From: Seison nebaliae
Taxonomy: Eukaryota > Rotifera > Pararotatoria > Seisonacea > Seisonidae
Direction of reading: 5' to 3'
Length of the DNA stretch: 64,000 nt
NCBI GenBank assembly: GCA_023231475.1
Contig: JALJEE010002128.1
Coordinates: 62,001-126,000 of the forward strand
The notes under the pieces are model-generated. The model was given only the letters and a program-made list of their open reading frames with translations. It searched no databases and was not told the origin of the DNA. The translations under genes and the position numbers were made by a program. Positions 25,155 to 39,230 of the stretch are shown one piece after another. Numbering within the stretch: position 1 is the stretch's first letter; every line of letters begins with the position of its first letter.

Positions 25155-27538
25155 TCATTCGAAAATATCGATAATATTAGCTCGACGTTCCAATGAGAAA
25201 TCAAGTGGTAAATTCCATTTGTAGTGAGATAAACGATCGAGATGTGGAAAAATATCGGCGAATGATTGTTGACGAACATAACTCCATTCCGTATAATATT
25301 CTTCAACGAACAAATCGGAATAACGGAATAATAATTTGAAGTAATCTCCAAGACGGTTTTCATTTAATGACTTTGAAACGAATGCTTTGAATGATGATGA
25401 TGCTAAAGTAGAAAAAATGGAATGATAAGTATCGAGAGCATGACGTGGAAATGGTCGTCGACGACGATACAATTGATGGACCGAATCGATTGTTGTTAAT
25501 AAATTCTCTTTAATTGTAATAGGTCTAGATCCTTCGACGGTGATAGTGAATGCTTCCGAGAGTTTTCTTGGTGCCGATTCGATATATGATTTTCCGTTCT
25601 GGAAAAAAATATTTAAAAAAAAAATTTTTTTGTAAAAAAAAAACTTTCTTATCGAAATATTTCAATAATAAACGCCATGCTGTCATTTCTTTTCCATGAA
25701 TCTCAAATGTGGTATTTGAAGAGAAACAACCGAATAATCCAGATTGATTTTTAGAATAATTCTAGAAAAAAAAATTTTAAATAATTTTATAAAATGAATT
25801 AATTAATAATAAAATATAAATAAAAATATAATTTAACTTCATTTATTGATTCAGTTAGTCCATGTTCAACTAAAATTTGGAGTGCTGGAATGAACTCTTT
25901 TCTGACACAATCGATAACCGATTCTGGAGTTCTCTCATTCGCCAAATGAATTCCACTATCGTCTTTCGATTGTTCATTGGAATCGTTTAATAATTTTTCA
26001 TTTTCGTTCGAATTATCTTGATGATCTTGAGATTGTTGCATGATTAATCGACGACGATGATTGGGAATATATTCCACCTTTTCTAATTGATAACTTCGAC
26101 ATAATTGAATGAGACGATCAGTGACGATTTCGAATTCGGCACGAATATCTCCCCAATGATTTTCGGCTAATGGATTCTTAAATTTCATTTCTTTCATATT
26201 TCTTAAAATTCTCTTCTCACGTAATTGATTTTCTTGATCTTTCTTTTGTTGTTTATTCTTTTGAGAGAAATCAACCGTTTTCTTTGTCAAATAACTCATA
26301 AGTAATAATTGTAACATTTGGAAATTAGTTTTTAAATGTAGAAGAGATTTCTTCTTTGATAAATTATTTCTCTTTTGATTTTTGAATTGACGGAAGATAT
26401 CTTCGAATTCATTTTGTGATGATTTCTCATCATGGAATTGATTGTCTGATGATTCATCGATTAAATTAGAGATTAATCGACGAATTCTTTCCTCTGTAAT
26501 TTTTGTGTGATCTGTTTGAGATTGACGTTTCAATTCGTTCCACAAATCATCAATATTATTCGATTTATTATGATGATGATCGTTTGGTAAATCTTCATCA
26601 ACCATCATCTCATCATCCGAATCAAGAAAGACACTATTATTTATAGTGGAATTGTCGATTGATGGTGCAATTGATGATTTTTGTAATTCATCAAATAATT
26701 CTGTTGGAATATTAAATTGAGAGATCTGTTCCAATTCTTCAATGAGCGATTTCTTCTCCATATTGTCATTGTCGATTAAACGTTTAATTCGATATTGAAT
26801 TTCATTGAAATCCTGCACCAATTTCATGATGGATTCAGATAAATGATTTCCTCCACCACTACCATCTTCACTCTCCTCACTCTTATTAGACAATTTCTCG
26901 AATAAAGGATTCTTCCGATATTTCATCGAATGACTATAATCAGCCGGATATGCTGACGTCGATGATTGAATCGGTGCCGATGTTGATAAATCATCAAACG
27001 GTTGTGGAAATGTTTCTCTTTCACCTTTCTGATTTTCTTGAACATAATAAAGCAACGTCTGAGCGTCTAAATCTTTACGAAAAGTGTTGAGATAATCAGG
27101 TTGGACAACGGGTTGAATTGATGATAATGGTAAATTATTTTCTTTCGTCAACTCATCAGGAATCGATTCGTTTGAATTATTCTTCGATAATAAAGGCGTA
27201 TGATATTTGGTGGTTAATTCTGATTTGAAATTTTTCTCTTCCATTTCTTCATCAATTTCATCTTTCTTATATTTTTGTGGTTTGACGAAATCGAACGTCG
27301 TATGATTAATTGATGATATCAAATCTGGTGTCATCGATTTAAACACACGTTGCTCTTGTTGTTGTTGTTGTGGATTATGAGTTAATGGAGATTTATTATT
27401 CGTTCTCAATTGATTGATATCGATTAAATTATTGGGATTTATCGATGAAGTTGAATGAGCATGACGTCGAGTTAAACGATGTCTGTTTTCTAAATCGATT
27501 TTCGATAGAAAATTATTTTCATGAACTTCCTCCAACAT
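25155..27538 (-). CDS. RUN-domain protein, UNC-14/RUSC-like
   Basis: Three exons: 27538-25838, 25761-25645 and 25598-25155, with introns of 76 and 46 bp (donors GTTAAA and GTTTTT), both phase 0. Product 753 residues. Residues 1-530 are Asn/Ser/Gln-rich with charged helical segments. From about residue 540 a RUN-type domain follows: CVRKEFIPALQILVEHGL, then EMTAWRLLLKYF, then FKAFVSKSLNENRLGDYF. RUN domains bind small GTPases and motor adaptors. UNC-14 and RUSC proteins link kinesin or endosomal cargo in neurons. No SH3 domain follows, as in UNC-14 and unlike RUSC1/2. A CAG acceptor sits immediately before TAGG at 27542, four bases before the ATG. RUN is fairly secure; the subfamily is an inference. 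Confidence 0.75.
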
Positions 27539-28074
27539 CCTACTGTACAAGAAGAATGAATTTCAAAAGAAAAAAAGATGTGCAAATTCTACTGATAATG
27601 TTAATTTACATATCACTTCCTTCTTCATATGGAGCGCGACATATTCAATACATTTATATATTTCTCAGAAAATCAAAGCTAAAGAATTCGTTTCAATTTA
27701 TCTTTTCAACAACGAAACATTTACTAATTCTTCTTTCAGCTTACTCTCTTCGACCTTCGAATAATGAATATTTTTATCCTCCTCTATTTTCATCTATCCT
27801 TCTATATATAGATATATTTATCTGAAAACTATTCCTTTCAAATTTAAAACATTATTTTCATTTTCATAAGGATCTATTAATAAATTTTTATAAGGTATTA
27901 AATATTCAATTTCCCCCTCACAAAATTTCAAATTTGAACTTAAAATCATTAACACGAATGACGACTTGAGAAAAAGGAGTGAATATACATTAATGGTATA
28001 GAATATATATTAAGAATTCTTTATTGATATCAAACAAAAGTTAATAAAATTTTATGGTCATTAAACTCAAAATT

Positions 28075-30527
28075 TTACACAAGATTCGCATAACTATTCC
28101 CGAATTTTCCCATATATTCCGACCACATCTGCTTCTCACTACTTAAGAATTCCGGACAAAATTTCTGAGATTTACATTTGATTTCAACTCGAATTCTATA
28201 AAATTTGATAATAATATAAACAAAGTAACACAAAGTGAGAGTAACTTGTAGAAGGTGAGTGAACCCATTTGACGGTTATATGGTGAGCGTAATGGAATGT
28301 TGGATGAATGAAATAGTTTATGAATTTCTTCTTTGCTCATTCCTCGATTTGTTAAACAGATTTGCGTGATTTTATGCATAAATGCATCATGATCAAAATT
28401 TTCGAATTCGTCATTCATTTTATTGGATAATCGTAAAAGACTTTCTTTTTTTTTATATTGTTCAATACAGTTCAAATCAGTTTCCGTCATCAATTGTACG
28501 GATGACGGATAGAACCAATAAGTGGCAAATAAGACATCGACAAATCTCGAATTAGACTTATTAGCTACAATCGTTCCGGTGGAAATGATACGTTGCACTC
28601 CACCATCATCATGGTTTCCAACATGACGTTTTTTCCTGTTCTGATAAAGCAGATCGTCTTCCTCCGAATAAAGTTGTTGAAGATCAGTCATCGTCCATCT
28701 ATTCTCAATGAATTTATTGTACGATTCCTGGAATTGGGGAAAGCGTTTCAGGAATTTTTTAGTTGCCTTTTCCGAATCCATCACAATCGAATGTTCACGT
28801 TTAACATTTTTGGATGAATCATAAATTGCATAATTTTTTGACATATAATTATTTCTTAACAGATAACGAGAGAAACCGGTAGAATTGAATCGATTTCTAC
28901 AAAAATCTGTACGAATCGCTTCATGAGTTGTCACATTTCCGATAACGGAAAATTTTTTATTCGATTCATTGTCGATTTGACAATCCAGTTGCCAGAAAAG
29001 AAAGAAATCTGAACGTTTTCCATTCATTTGACTAGTGATGGTTAATGGTGACGATTGAGCACCAAGATGATCGATTAATAAATTTTTTATTAATTTCCCA
29101 CTTTTCCCATCAATAACATCTGTGACAGATGATGAATAGAATGGATAACCTGAACCGATTTGATTATGAACAAGAATTGATAATTCTCCATTTTTCCAAT
29201 ATCCGATAGATGGTGTAGAATAACTTTCTGCCGATTTCTTCTCATATTTCCATAAAATTTTACGAACATTCTTCTCACCATCTAATGCCACAGTAGTTCC
29301 GTTAAAAGTGGTAAAAATGATATCATTATAACCATCACCATTAATGTCGACGATGATTGGTGGGGTCATTATTCCTTTTTTATTATCAGACCATAATTCG
29401 ACGGCATTCTCCACTAAATCAGTTTCACTTTCAAAACGATTTGATTGGAACCAGATTGATAACGGAATTATCCAAAGAGCACCACCATGAGTTTCACCAC
29501 CCGTTCCAATTAACAAATAATCGTCTGCAGTACCAAAAAATTGTTTGGAATTTGTAATTTTTGAAAATTTTGAATAAATTACTGGGGAATAATAACTTTC
29601 TTTCGCAACTGGACCTGGTACGAATTTTGATGAAATTATTTCACCAGTTCTCCCACTAAATATCAGAATGATCCCACGTCGTTTCTCTTTTTGGTCGGGA
29701 TGTCTGATCGGATCACCACCATGAATTTGCACTATATCTGGTACTTCGTCATTATCGATATCGATGATATATTGAGGAGTATACAAATTCATAATATGAT
29801 CTCGTTTAGATGAATCGAAGAACCAGATCTTCTTTCCATTTCTTCCACTAATCGCTTCGAATGTTCCACCTCTACCAGCCGCTAAACAATCTTTTATTTC
29901 ATCGCCATCTAAATCAACTTGACAATTCAATGAGTAAATTTCGTGCGAATGTGAATATTTCTTCCACAAAATCTCACCAGTCTGCCCATTGATTGCTAAG
30001 ATTCCTCCCCCACAATTCAGTCTTTTATCTTCAGTTTTCTCATCGATTTGTTGTTGAACGATCTCCGGGAAATAAATTAAACATTCGATTTGTAAAGAGA
30101 CTAGAGCATCTAAATTCGTTCCAAAACCAATAATATAATCTTCCACTCCATCGTCGTTAACATCAACTAATCTAATTGCTGATTCGGTACTTATTCCAGG
30201 AATAGTTTTACTGTACAAAATTTCATGACGAATATGAAATTTGTCGATCGGATCATTCAATCGAAAATGAAGGAATTGTATAAAGTAGATGAAGCAAACT
30301 AGTACAACTATTGATAGAAGAATTATTAATAAAAATTGGAGATATCTCGACGATAATTTATGTCCTTTCCGTATTATGGTTTCGGGATTTAATGCTGAAA
30401 TTGAACGAAATGCATCAACTGCTATTTCGGCATTATCGTCTTCATCTTTGTTGGAATTGGATGGAAATAGAAAAATGACATCTTCTTCTGAATCGGCTGA
30501 TAAGTTTCTGTATTTTACAGTTTTCAT
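28075..30527 (-). CDS. FAM234/ITFG3-like single-pass membrane protein
   Basis: Two exons: 30527-28246 and 28195-28075, with a 50 bp intron (donor GTTACT, acceptor TTTTATAG); 800 residues. The uninterrupted reading to 28143 ends in a false hydrophobic tail made of intron. Splicing instead gives a tail ending WSEYMGKFGNSYANLV, which looks like a natural conserved end. A transmembrane helix lies at residues 62-87 with a short cytoplasmic N-terminus, so it is probably type II. The large outer part carries calcium-loop-like repeats of the FG-GAP/PQQ-propeller kind: DVNDDGVEDYIIGFG, DLDGDEIKDCLAAG, DIDNDEVPDIVQI and DINGDGYNDIIF. The family's function is poorly known. AATAAA lies about 50 nt past the stop (TTTATT at 28020-28025). 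Confidence 0.8.
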
Positions 30528-31305
30528 CTTTTTTTTTCAATTTCTCATCATTTCACATTTCACATCAGTTTTTTTTTGACGAATTAGAAATATCGATTTT
30601 TATTTCTAGAATTTTTTTAGAAATATAGTTAAAATTATATTTCCGTAATTGCCAATTCGTCTAATCTGATATGACATAATATTGAACAATTGACATTCAG
30701 AGATAACGGTTAATTTCCATATTTCCCATCTTTCACATCGGTAACGGATTATAAGAAAAAAGCTTCAAGTGATAATAATACATTTGAATTTTATTCATAG
30801 GAAATTGTTTCATGTGAATTCTACCAACTGTAATAGGAAAACTTAAGTGGATTTTGAAACACATTGAACATAATTTGAACTAAATGAGTTTTTTATTATT
30901 ATTTTATAATCACAAAAATTAACATTAATTACAAAACATTAATCGATATATTATATTAGGTTAATAGTTCTTAAGTTCTTTTTCAACATGAAACAATCGA
31001 TTGATTCTGTTGATGACCAATTAGAAATGGATAAATTTAAATAAATTTATGTTAATTTTCTTTAATTTTTCAATTATTGAATAATTTAATAAAAATTGTT
31101 GAAGAAGAATTAAAAAGTTTTATTTCATTAAAAACGGTTAATGAATTATTCGAATAATTAAATTAAATAATGATGAATATGGAGAGAAGATGAAAGACAT
31201 TGAAAACGAATTAAATTAATTTGACGAAATATATTGAAAAGAAAAATTAGTCAATTTGAGCAAATACTAACTAATTAATTGTAAGTTGATTGAAAATAAT
31301 ACTAA
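30528..31305. other. AT-rich spacer between FAM234-like and NNT genes
   Basis: About 780 bp, very AT-rich, with no coding potential seen. It carries the 3' flank of NNT (an AATAAA near 31119-31124 on the minus strand) and the 5' flank of the FAM234-like gene. Confidence 0.5.
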
Positions 31306-34300
31306 TTATTGTTCGTCTTTCAGACCAGCTAATAATTGATCGCATGTCTTCTTAGCGTCACCAAGTAACATTGAAGAATTTGATTTGAAAAATAATGGAT
31401 TATCCACAGCTGCATAACCGACACCCAGTGTCCGTTTCATGACTATGACTTGTTTCGAATTCCACACTCTTAAGACAGGCATTCCTGCGATTATGGAATT
31501 GGGATCATCTTCAGCTGCCGAATTCACAGTGTCATTCGCACCGATAACTAACACTAGATCTGTTTCTTGGAAATCATCATTAATTTCTTCCATTTCTTCC
31601 ACCTGATCGTATGGAACACCAGCTTCAGCTAACAACACGTTCAATTGCCCAGGCATTCTACCAGCTACTGGATGAATTCCAAATCGCACTTTCTTTCCTT
31701 GTTTACCCAAAATGGAAACCATTTCAGCTAACGGATATTGAGCTTTAGCAACAGCTAAACCATAACCAGGAACAATGATAATCGAATTAGCATTTTGCAT
31801 CAAGTCCACCGTGTCCCTAATACTCACTTCCGTATGAGAACCTTCAATTGCTTTCGGTTTTCCACCACCAGTAGAATCAGTACCAAAACCACCAAGAATA
31901 ACATTTGGTAATGATCGATTCATAGCTCGACACATAATGTAGGAGAGAATAGCACCCGAACTACCAATTAGAGCACCGACGACTGTCATCAACGAATTGT
32001 TCAACATGAAACCTTCGGCGCATAACGCCCAACCAGAATATGAATTTAAGACGGTGATAACCACTGGCATATCTGCTCCACCAATTGCTGCTGTTAATGT
32101 AACTCCCATAATTGATGACAAACTGGCGGTACCACCTAACATCCAGAGACCAGTCAATAAATCGGAAGTAGAAGAATAAATACTTAAAGCGGCAACATTT
32201 CCCAATAATAAAGCTGAATTGATTAGATGTCGTCCAGGCAAGAGAAGTGGATTCGATTTCAATACTCCTTGTAATTTCCCATAAGCAATGAGACTACCAC
32301 TAAATGTAATACCACCAATGAATGATCCCAAAAATAAAGAGGTTCGAATAACATCATCATTAATATCGAAATCACTTCCTAAATAATGACCGATACATGT
32401 CAAGACGGCTGCGGCACCAACAAACGAATGAAAAGCAGCAACCAATTGAGGAAGATCAGTTATCGGAATTTTCTTTGCTATCGTTGAACCAACAATACCA
32501 CCAACACCCAATGTTCCAATGATTTGTGCTAATAAAGCTGGAGATGGTTGCATTATTCCAATTGTGGCGGCTAAACCCGTTGATACTCCAATTATACCCA
32601 AACTATTACCCAAACGAGCTGATGGTTGGCTAGATAGACCACCAAGTGCTCCCACACAACACAATGATGCTGCAAGATAAGCAGCGCTATGAATTTCATC
32701 ATATCCCAAATAATGTCCCATACCATAAGTGGCTAATGTTGAAGCGGCAGCGATTGCATAAAGTGAATTATATTCGGGTGGATCAGTTGATCTTTTAAAC
32801 ATATCTAACATTCTTTGTGTTATGACGAAACCACCACCGATATTAACTGCTGAAAGAAATGTGGCCAATGCAGCCATCGATTGTGCGGTAGTTGATGGAT
32901 ACATTTCACCTCCCATTATTAACATGCCACCAACAGCCGTAATTCCACTGATTGCATTAGTCACCGACATGAGAGGAGAATGTAGAGCGGGAGTCACATT
33001 CCATACAGTATGGTAACCAATGATACCAGATAAAACAAACGTCGATGTCATGGTAGTAAATTGGACGTGCGGAGAAATGATGCCCGTACCAACAATCGAC
33101 GACAGACCAACCGCATATAATGAAGCTTTTTTCAAATACTCTTGAAAATAATTCGGCTCGGTTTTTATTATCTCCGACTCAACTTCTTTTGGTGGTGTTG
33201 TGAGAGGTGTCAGTGTTTTTGATTTTATTGGAGCCGGCCATAATAATTCACCGTTATGTGTAACAGTAGCACCTCGAACAACTTCATCGTTCAGATCCAC
33301 AAAGAATTCGTCTTTCGAATTCATCGATTTTATCAAATTCACCACATTATTCGCAAACAAAGTTGACGATTGGGCTGGAAGTTGACTCGGTAAGTCAGTC
33401 GAACCGATATGTGTAATATTTGTCTTGACGTCAGTATAAATTTTACCTGGAATTGTCGATTCTATATTACCACCCGTCTCAGCCGCTAAGTCAACTGTAA
33501 CCGATCCCGGTTTCATTAAAGAAATCATTTCTTCGCTAAATAGAACTGGTGCTGTCTTTCCTGGAATTAAAGCGGTTGTAATTAGAATATCAATTTCTTT
33601 ACATTGTTTCCTAAACAAGTCCATTTCTGCATCGATAAAAGCTTGAGACATTTCTTTTGAATAACCACTACCATCTTCTCCTTCTTCCTTGATGTTAACT
33701 GTCAGGAATTGTGCTCCCATACTCTCCACTTGTTCCTTCACTGCCGCTCTCGTATCAAATGCCCTTACAATTGCTCCCATATTTTTAGCGGTCTGAATCG
33801 ATGCCAAACCAGCCACACCTCCTCCCACCACAAGAACTTTTGCTGGTGGAGTTTTTCCAGCTGCAGTCATTTGTCCAGAAAAGAACCGACCGAAATGATT
33901 AGCTGCTAATACAACTGATTTATATCCCGAAATATTCGCCATTGAACTCAATACATCGAACGATTGTGCACGACTGATACGAGGTATGCAATCTAGTGCA
34001 ATTGATGTAACATCATTGTTTATTAGAGCATCAACTATCTCTTGATTACGAGCAGGATATAACAGACTAAACAATACGGATGATGGTGAGAACGAAGAAA
34101 CCTCCTTCAATCGAGGTGGTTGCACCTTTATCAAAATATTCGAGTCTTTCACATCATCTCTGATTGACCCACCAGCTAGTTCGTACTCTTCGTTCGAGAA
34201 CTCGGCTAGCAATCCTGCATTCTCCTCAATTGCTACCTTGTAACCAATCTTACTCAACGTTGCAACTGCAGTTGGTGTTAAGGCAACTCGTTGTTCATTT

Positions 34301-34401
34301 ACCGATTGCTCTTTAGGGACGCCAATAGTGACTTTATCGATGCGTCGAGCTAATCGAGTCACATTCAATTTGTTCGCGAAAAATTTGGAGAATCGAAACA
34401 T
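31306..34401 (-). CDS. NNT: NAD(P) transhydrogenase, mitochondrial
   Basis: One uninterrupted exon of 1031 residues; human NNT is 1086 long with its targeting peptide. The ATG at 34401 gives a basic, Phe/Arg-rich start ([20 protein letters not shown]) that fits a mitochondrial targeting peptide. Domain I (NAD site) follows: [17 protein letters not shown] and the Rossmann loop [14 protein letters not shown]. The middle is about a dozen hydrophobic segments (domain II). Domain III (NADP site) has [36 protein letters not shown] and [16 protein letters not shown]. The enzyme uses the proton gradient of the inner mitochondrial membrane to make NADPH from NADH and NADP. Domains are in the animal order on one chain. 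The lack of introns is notable beside the heavily split SLO2 gene. Confidence 0.97.
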   Translation of the reverse strand: MFRFSKFFANKLNVTRLARRIDKVTIGVPKEQSVNEQRVALTPTAVATLSKIGYKVAIEENAGLLAEFSNEEYELAGGSIRDDVKDSNILIKVQPPRLKEVSSFSPSSVLFSLLYPARNQEIVDALINNDVTSIALDCIPRISRAQSFDVLSSMANISGYKSVVLAANHFGRFFSGQMTAAGKTPPAKVLVVGGGVAGLASIQTAKNMGAIVRAFDTRAAVKEQVESMGAQFLTVNIKEEGEDGSGYSKEMSQAFIDAEMDLFRKQCKEIDILITTALIPGKTAPVLFSEEMISLMKPGSVTVDLAAETGGNIESTIPGKIYTDVKTNITHIGSTDLPSQLPAQSSTLFANNVVNLIKSMNSKDEFFVDLNDEVVRGATVTHNGELLWPAPIKSKTLTPLTTPPKEVESEIIKTEPNYFQEYLKKASLYAVGLSSIVGTGIISPHVQFTTMTSTFVLSGIIGYHTVWNVTPALHSPLMSVTNAISGITAVGGMLIMGGEMYPSTTAQSMAALATFLSAVNIGGGFVITQRMLDMFKRSTDPPEYNSLYAIAAASTLATYGMGHYLGYDEIHSAAYLAASLCCVGALGGLSSQPSARLGNSLGIIGVSTGLAATIGIMQPSPALLAQIIGTLGVGGIVGSTIAKKIPITDLPQLVAAFHSFVGAAAVLTCIGHYLGSDFDINDDVIRTSLFLGSFIGGITFSGSLIAYGKLQGVLKSNPLLLPGRHLINSALLLGNVAALSIYSSTSDLLTGLWMLGGTASLSSIMGVTLTAAIGGADMPVVITVLNSYSGWALCAEGFMLNNSLMTVVGALIGSSGAILSYIMCRAMNRSLPNVILGGFGTDSTGGGKPKAIEGSHTEVSIRDTVDLMQNANSIIIVPGYGLAVAKAQYPLAEMVSILGKQGKKVRFGIHPVAGRMPGQLNVLLAEAGVPYDQVEEMEEINDDFQETDLVLVIGANDTVNSAAEDDPNSIIAGMPVLRVWNSKQVIVMKRTLGVGYAAVDNPLFFKSNSSMLLGDAKKTCDQLLAGLKDEQ

Positions 34402-34739
34402 TTTACTTCTCAATCGAAATTGAATATAAGATGAGCAAGTAACAATTGTGGCAGCTTGTTGATAATAAACAAAGTTGAGAAGACTTTGGTAATTTATGGA
34501 AATAGAAAGCGCAAAAATTTTATTGAATTTATCAACTACTGTCTTCTAAATGAATAGCTTCCGACCAAAATTGAACTGTCAACGAAATTCATTTTCTTTC
34601 TCAATCCGTTTATCTACCAAATGGACTTCCAAATGTGACTGAAGTACAACACATAGTCGTAGTAGTACAACTAAAATTTAAAATTTGTTAGAGAATTATT
34701 ATTGATGAATTGAGGGTACATCTCTCCACTTCACTCAAT

Positions 34740-34774
34740 TCTCTCTCTCTTTCTCTCTCTCTCTCTTTCTCCTT
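34740..34774. repeat. (CT)n microsatellite
   Basis: CT tract with two TTT interruptions, about 340 bp upstream of the NNT start codon. Confidence 0.9.
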
Positions 34775-36738
34775 CTCTATAACGTGCAAAGATAATCAAT
34801 TTCCCACAAAAGAAACTGAAGAAAAAATTGTTATTCTACAAATGTTTTATTACTTATCACCCATTTATCGTTAGGGATGCATGCGAAACAATTTAACGGA
34901 GAAATCAAAAATTTTTCTTCAAAAATACATTTTCCTAAATTAAAAACACATTCTCTCCCATTCTTTTCTTGGGTCGTTATCAACTTTCTTGTCGTCGATT
35001 CCAACAATTCCATTAATCTTTTATTCCGATTATTTATGGTCTCCCATATCAATTAGTTTTCATTAATTATTGTTTAATAATCGAAAGTTCTGAAAAGTTC
35101 CACGAAAGAATTATGGAGAAACTTTCGATAATTTCAATTTAAACTTAAATTAAAATTTGAAGGAATTTATGTAACATTATCGATTTACATTTGTTAATTA
35201 AATTATTGGATGTTTGGAGGAAAATATTTGGATTTGCCTCCTACATCATTTGCTGGAGTCATCAATCGGATTACACCGAGTATTTGTGAGTTTTAAGTAG
35301 TTAATAATTATCTTTTATTAGTAAATTGATTTTTTTCCAAGTCATATTAGGAGAAAACAGAGACTTTTCCTTTAGTCGTCGCAACACTTGAAAATGTGAA
35401 AAGAAACCTTATTTACTTCGATATTCCACGATTTGTATATACTGGAGATGTAGCTTTCCGTCATCAAACTCGATGAGAAATAAATAGAAAACTAATGAAC
35501 GAAAAATTACGATGACGATGAACTAAAGGAAACGTTGTTTGAACACTGAATACGATCGATTTATTTATTTATCGATTATTATATTATTGATTTATTTAGT
35601 TATCGATTTATTTTAACGTTCAAGTATAATCGTCATCAACCATTCATTTTTCTTATTTGGCATAATTCTCAATTCAATTCTTATTTAGTGAAATACCTAC
35701 CATTCTTACATTTTCTTATCCTTATCACATTCTCACCTCTTGTCATGTCAATCCTGTCTTCACAAACGGAATATCATCGATTTCAACTGATAATCATTAT
35801 TAATGAATCATTATAACTGTCTGATAATTCAGAATTATTGATCATGAATTATAATCTTCCGTTTAGTACGAGTTCTTTTCCCCCAACTTCATTCTTTCGC
35901 GCATAGCAACATTGTGTATATAAAAGTGAGGAATATTTATGAATGTTTATCGGTTTGGTGTCTAATGACTGTTGATAAATTCATATAATGATTTCATAAC
36001 AATCTTCGACATACTTTCTTCCGTAATCTTAATATGTAGTTCTGTTTGAAAGGAATATCTGAAATTCAATCCATCTTCATTGTCAAATGAGATAATGATA
36101 TTTGTTTGTCATATTTATGTAATAATCGAATCGAAAATAAGAAATATCGAAAAATATCAAAACATATTCTTTATGATTAAATTATACATCAAACTAATTT
36201 GATTTATGATATGTCGATGAAAATCGATTATTTCGATCATTACACTTAACGAATGGGAAATTATTAAAGTGACAATTTCATTCGTATAGACAAACCATTT
36301 TGTGGTTCAAATCGGTGAAATATAAGTTATATTATATAACTGAATAGATGGATGTGAGAATGACCGTCAAATTTTTTCAGTCGTCATCGTCGTCGAAATC
36401 AGTTGTTGGAACTGAATAATGCTGTCTGGAAATTATGAGGGAAATATAGTCAATGGAGCATACATCCGCTGACAACAGATGAATTGGGTGTCAGTTTAGG
36501 AAATAACTAATGAAAAAATAAGAGTATTAATCGAATTATTATATTTGACGATTTTCAATTTCAAATGTAAAATATTCATATTCATGCAGATATGTGTATG
36601 ATATCGTGAGTATGATATAGAGAGGACGTGATATAGAGAAATTATCAAGATAGTAGCCAATTGCATACTTTTCCGGTTTCGACGGTATTATCTCTTCTAT
36701 ATTTCTCATTTAATGAAAAATTCGCAAGCGAATTCACC

Positions 36739-36774
36739 GACACACAAAGACACATACACACACACAGACACACG
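36739..36774. repeat. (CA)n-type microsatellite
   Basis: CACACA/GACACA mixed tract in gene-free spacer. Confidence 0.8.
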
Positions 36775-39184
36775 TCAATCGAAGACAAAATGTTATTTAC
36801 AGAGATAAATTTCGGTCTTCCGTACGCGATTGTCATCATCATAAGGTAATGGAAGTTATCGAAGTTGAAAGAGATATATTATAGCATGAAATTTATTTTT
36901 TTTCCGTTCAAAGAAGAAATGCACATATCTATGGCAATTGAGGATGACATACGTCGTTCTTCTTCAAACAGACTGACCGAATGTCGATGCTTTAAATGTC
37001 AATGATCGTCATAGAGTGGAAGTGAGAGAAAATATACTTATGTTTGTAAAATATGAATATATCAGATGTATAATTGGTATTTTATGCACACCAACTAAAT
37101 AGAAGAGTACATGTGCAAATAAACCATCTTTTATTTGATCCAGATGTGTATAATTCGCCGAAATTCTCCCTCAAAATATTTTCCAGATGTAATTGTTATA
37201 AATGTAGGTATTCTCCTTTTTTCTATCTCTATTCTGGTGTTAAAAATGTAAATTCAGTTTTCTTTCCATTTTGAGATTTTCTGAGTTATTAGAATTTTGT
37301 TTATTCTTTTTTAATTTCTCCTTTTGAAGAATGTTAACGAATTTTAAGGTTTTTTTTGGATTTTCCATATTCTTCAAATTTAAACTTACCCTTTTAGGCC
37401 GTTTTGGGTTTTAAGATATAATTTAAAATTTAAGGTTCTAACGTTTTTTTCAAATTTTACATTTCTGTCAATTTTTTCAGTTTTATTATTTTATAATGAT
37501 TTTATTATGAAACAAAAATTGGAACTACAGAATGTTCTACACTGTTAAATGAATCTTCTACCTGACTGACATCTGAAAAAGAATTTTAGATGATGGATGT
37601 TCTCCTGTCGTTAGAATTACAGGGAATATACAGAATGTATTTGGATTTAATGTCAGTTAGAATTGTAAAGTTGAAATTTAGTACGTACTAAGCTGTTATA
37701 GTAGTAGTAATAGTTATAGTACTACGCTCATTCACATTAAGGACAATATGACTATCCTTAAAATTTGTATTGAGGATATGATAATGAAATTTATTTTTTA
37801 TTCTATTTCGGATAAGACATATCAATTGGGAATATGTATATTTTGATTTAATATATGGACGTATGGGGAACATACATCGTATATGAGAGGAGTGGAAATG
37901 CTTATAGTATAGTTCGTATGTGAAGTGACTGTGGTGTAAGTGTAGGTGGTAGTGAGGGTTCTATATGTAGAAAGGTTAATGATAAGAATAATGATAAGGA
38001 GAAAGAATTAGATATTTAATGATGCAGATGGATGTGAGGGGTGAGGGGAAATGTAGAGGGGAGGAAGAATAGAGAAAATGACGAAAATGGATGAAGATGA
38101 TGTGATAGACAATATGTATGTACGGAATTACATTTCGTTATTTTTCTGCGCGCTTATTTCATTCCTTCATTCGAATCAATTCCCTCCAGTTTCTTCAGAT
38201 GTCTATATGAATTACGAATTACGGAAGATGCCATTGGCATTAAAAAATGGAAAGCAGATGCATGATGTACATATGCTTCATTATATTATTCTCTATTCGT
38301 AAATGATGCATATTCGGAGAAGTTGTTGGGAATGGAGAGTTGAGTTCTCCCTCTCTACTTCAGGAATGATCGTTCATATCTCAGGATTGATAGAGAATGA
38401 GAATTTCGGTTCTTCTTTTTCTTTTCTTTCTTTCCAACGACAATTTCCACGATAATAGCAGCAACACAAGAATAGGAATGATAATATGATGATGAAGGAA
38501 AATAAGTTAAATTATCAAACAAATTCTCCTTGCAAATACACATTCATCCACAACGACATTCGACGCCAACGAACAAAATCATCTTCCATTATAATGAGAA
38601 TTTCCTTTCTTTCTTTGCACGATTTCTTGTCATTATTTACTAGTATCGCTTGAGAAAGAAGTATCTATTCCTTCTCAATTCCAAATTAACATTAGCGACA
38701 GGACATATCTCCTCCTATTTTTCTCCAAGAACCATTATTTATTAATACCAACAACAAGAACAACAACAATGAAGGAATTGATGTATATAACTGAATATAA
38801 TCTTCTAATTTTTTCTCCTTCCTCTCTCGCTTTCATTTACCCTTCGACAATCGCCGAGAATAGAAAGAAAAGTTAGTTTGAAGAAAAAAATATTTTTTGG
38901 GATGAATCCTACGACGTCGCCAAAGACACATAAACTAGTCATCCGGATCTTCTCATAACAATTCCTTCTCTGAAGAATAAGTCAAATAAAATAATAATTC
39001 CATTTTCTTTCTCATAAAAATTCTACACTTGAATAATGAGAAGAAGAATTGGAGAAAATATAAAGACTACTAGTACTACTTCGTTTTCCTGTTGAACATT
39101 GACGGAAAAAGAAAAAATAATGCGAATGATTGTTTCTCAATCATTTGACGTTTCCTCTGTTTATTATTCTTTGACAATTCTCCC

Positions 39185-39230
39185 TACTACACACACACAC
39201 ACACGCACACACACACAGAGGACACAACAC
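39185..39230. repeat. (CA)n-type microsatellite
   Basis: CA tract with one CG step, then a degenerate CAGAGGACACAACACA tail. Confidence 0.85.

Noticed and set aside
27445-27825. 126-codon plus-strand frame opposite the RUN gene start
   Set aside because: No recognisable domain; half lies antisense to a supported exon and the rest is AT-rich spacer.
31306-34401. Bacterial contamination or recent transfer as source of the intronless NNT
   Set aside because: It is a single fused chain in the animal domain order with a mitochondrial targeting start, and base composition matches its neighbours.
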